From an uncultured Prevotella sp. (lineage in GTDB: Bacteria; Bacteroidota; Bacteroidia; Bacteroidales; Bacteroidaceae), in the NCBI GenBank assembly GCA_934203355.1, contig CAKPZC010000058.1, forward strand, positions 1-13,290: DNA of 13,290 bases. Reading direction: 5' to 3'. Shown here in pieces: positions 13,281 to 13,290 of this stretch. Under the pieces are notes generated by a model. The model saw only the letters and a list, made by a program, of their open reading frames with translations, did no database searches and had not been told where the DNA came from. The translations under genes and the position numbers were made by a program. Each line of letters opens with the position of its first letter. Positions within the stretch are counted from its first letter, which is position 1.

Positions 13281-13290
13281 CATATGTATA

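Overview
The window looks like a chromosomal piece from a Bacteroidota member, most likely Prevotella/Segatella. The evidence is promoters of the Bacteroidetes type (-33 TTTG, about 19-20 bp, -7 TAnnTTTG), mostly weak Shine-Dalgarno sites, secreted proteins with Por-type (T9SS-like) C-terminal tails, a Rpn/PDDEXK_2 gene with the usual EGRAEG tail, and intergenic repeats typical of these genomes. The species call is inference.

Layout: positions 1-172 carry what looks like the leader and promoter of a ribosomal RNA operon firing leftwards out of the window. Then come, all on the minus strand, a two-gene unit (2148 to 359) for a small Por-tail protein and a three-domain FN3-like secreted protein, and a separate porin gene (3422-2379). 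Divergent from the porin is a plus-strand pair (3625-6096) for a secreted type-B carboxylesterase and a secreted endonuclease/exonuclease/phosphatase-fold hydrolase.

The middle (6097-9647) is accessory in character. It holds an 8-bp repeat, a 26-bp tandem array, a nested palindromic element, a solitary type I restriction specificity gene (hsdS) with no hsdM or hsdR beside it, a 22-bp minisatellite, a Rpn-type PD-(D/E)XK nuclease gene with its own promoter and a very strong terminator, and an 11-bp repeat cluster next to an orphan minus-strand promoter.

The right part (13108 to 9648, minus) is a second cell-surface operon built like the first: a small Por-tail protein, a 494-residue protein made of three related ~135-residue repeats, and a three-domain FN3-like protein. 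All five products of the two operons are exported and share a short beta-type motif of the form (V/I)xx(I/V)xF soon after the signal peptide; the two FN3-like proteins also share a basic C-terminal tail. The two cassettes are probably paralogous and their products may act together at the cell surface. They are the best candidate here for an undescribed system; their function cannot be read from the sequence.
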